A stretch of DNA of 64,000 bases from Granulicella sp. S156 (GTDB lineage: Bacteria > Acidobacteriota > Terriglobia > Terriglobales > Acidobacteriaceae), in assembly GCF_009766105.1 (NCBI RefSeq), contig NZ_LMUH01000009.1:337428-401427 (forward strand), in the 5' to 3' direction. The translations under genes and the position numbers were made by a program. Shown piece by piece: positions 63,857 to 64,000 of the stretch. Positions within the stretch are counted from its first letter, which is position 1. Every line of letters starts with the position of its first letter. The notes under the pieces are model-generated. The model had not been told where the DNA came from. It worked only from the letters and a program-made list of their open reading frames with translations, and ran no database searches.

Positions 63857-63904
63857 GCTTCATTCTTGGCAGAGATGCCGAGGATGAAGCGCTGTTGTTT
63901 TGCT
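63851..63904 (+). terminator. Long hairpin with T-rich tail
   Basis: AACAGCGCTTCAT (63851-63863) pairs with ATGAAGCGCTGTT (63884-63896), with an inner TTGGCA/TGCCGA stem, followed by GTTTTGCTTTT. It likely terminates the receiver-like gene. The remaining ~100 bp to the window end hold a dispersed-repeat fragment and no gene. Confidence 0.65.
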
Positions 63905-64000
63905 TTTCTGGTTGTCATTGGCCCTGAGCGCAGTCGAATGGGAGGGAACCTGCTTCCTTCTCACTGTGGCAAAAACGCCGCTCTCCGGAACGGCATCCAA

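Overview
The window looks like a chromosomal segment of a GC-rich Gram-negative bacterium, most probably an acidobacterium of the Terriglobus/Granulicella/Edaphobacter kind. This is inferred from gene content and style: lipid A, Skp and lytic transglycosylase genes of a diderm envelope; a PadR regulator paired with a HAAS-domain membrane protein; MurJ coupled to a MerR-type regulator; a giant TPR protein; and many dispersed palindromes in the intergenic gaps. No rRNA, tRNA, CRISPR array, prophage or intact insertion sequence was recognised.

Layout. 1-4.7 kb: a high-affinity K+ pump operon (small membrane ORF, kdpF, kdpA, kdpB, kdpC) without adjacent kdpDE. 4.9-18.4 kb: a four-gene minus-strand operon in which every junction overlaps: beta-propeller protein, VIT/VWA protein, a ~2,500-residue TPR protein and a DUF3352-like protein. 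All four look exported or membrane-anchored; this is the least explained cassette of the window. 18.7-22.7 kb: 2-methylcitrate cycle genes prpD, prpC and prpB for propionate catabolism. 22.7-29.3 kb: a secreted metallophosphoesterase, a DlgD-type dehydrogenase, a BON lipoprotein, an unassigned protein and two tandem paralogous membrane proteins, separated by repeat-rich gaps. 29.3-33.7 kb: fabF-acpP, a small zinc-ribbon protein, rmuC and a DsbA-like oxidoreductase. 33.8-37.7 kb: a TetR regulator divergent from two tandem SDR genes, then a PadR/HAAS pair. 37.8-49.3 kb: a radical SAM protein, iscX, murJ with a MerR regulator, two DoxX-like proteins, a phytoene-desaturase-like oxidoreductase, DUF1275, tyrS, a YjbR-like protein and another SDR.

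49.5-53.9 kb: a secreted protein, then fabZ-lpxA-lpxI for lipid A synthesis with a HigBA-type toxin-antitoxin pair inserted between lpxA and lpxI, and a periplasmic peroxiredoxin. 54-64 kb: a histone H1-like Lys/Ala-rich protein, an MltD-like LysM transglycosylase, lepA, a glycosylasparaginase, skp, and a 1.3 kb non-coding stretch. That stretch carries a near-consensus sigma-54 promoter, an inverted repeat and a strong UUCG terminator, and may encode an undescribed small RNA. The window ends with a low-complexity basic protein joined to a receiver-like domain.

The envelope theme (LpxA/LpxI/FabZ, Skp, MurJ, MltD, DsbA-like, FabF/AcpP and the secreted cassette) runs through much of the window. 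Functional calls rest on motifs read by eye; no database search was possible.
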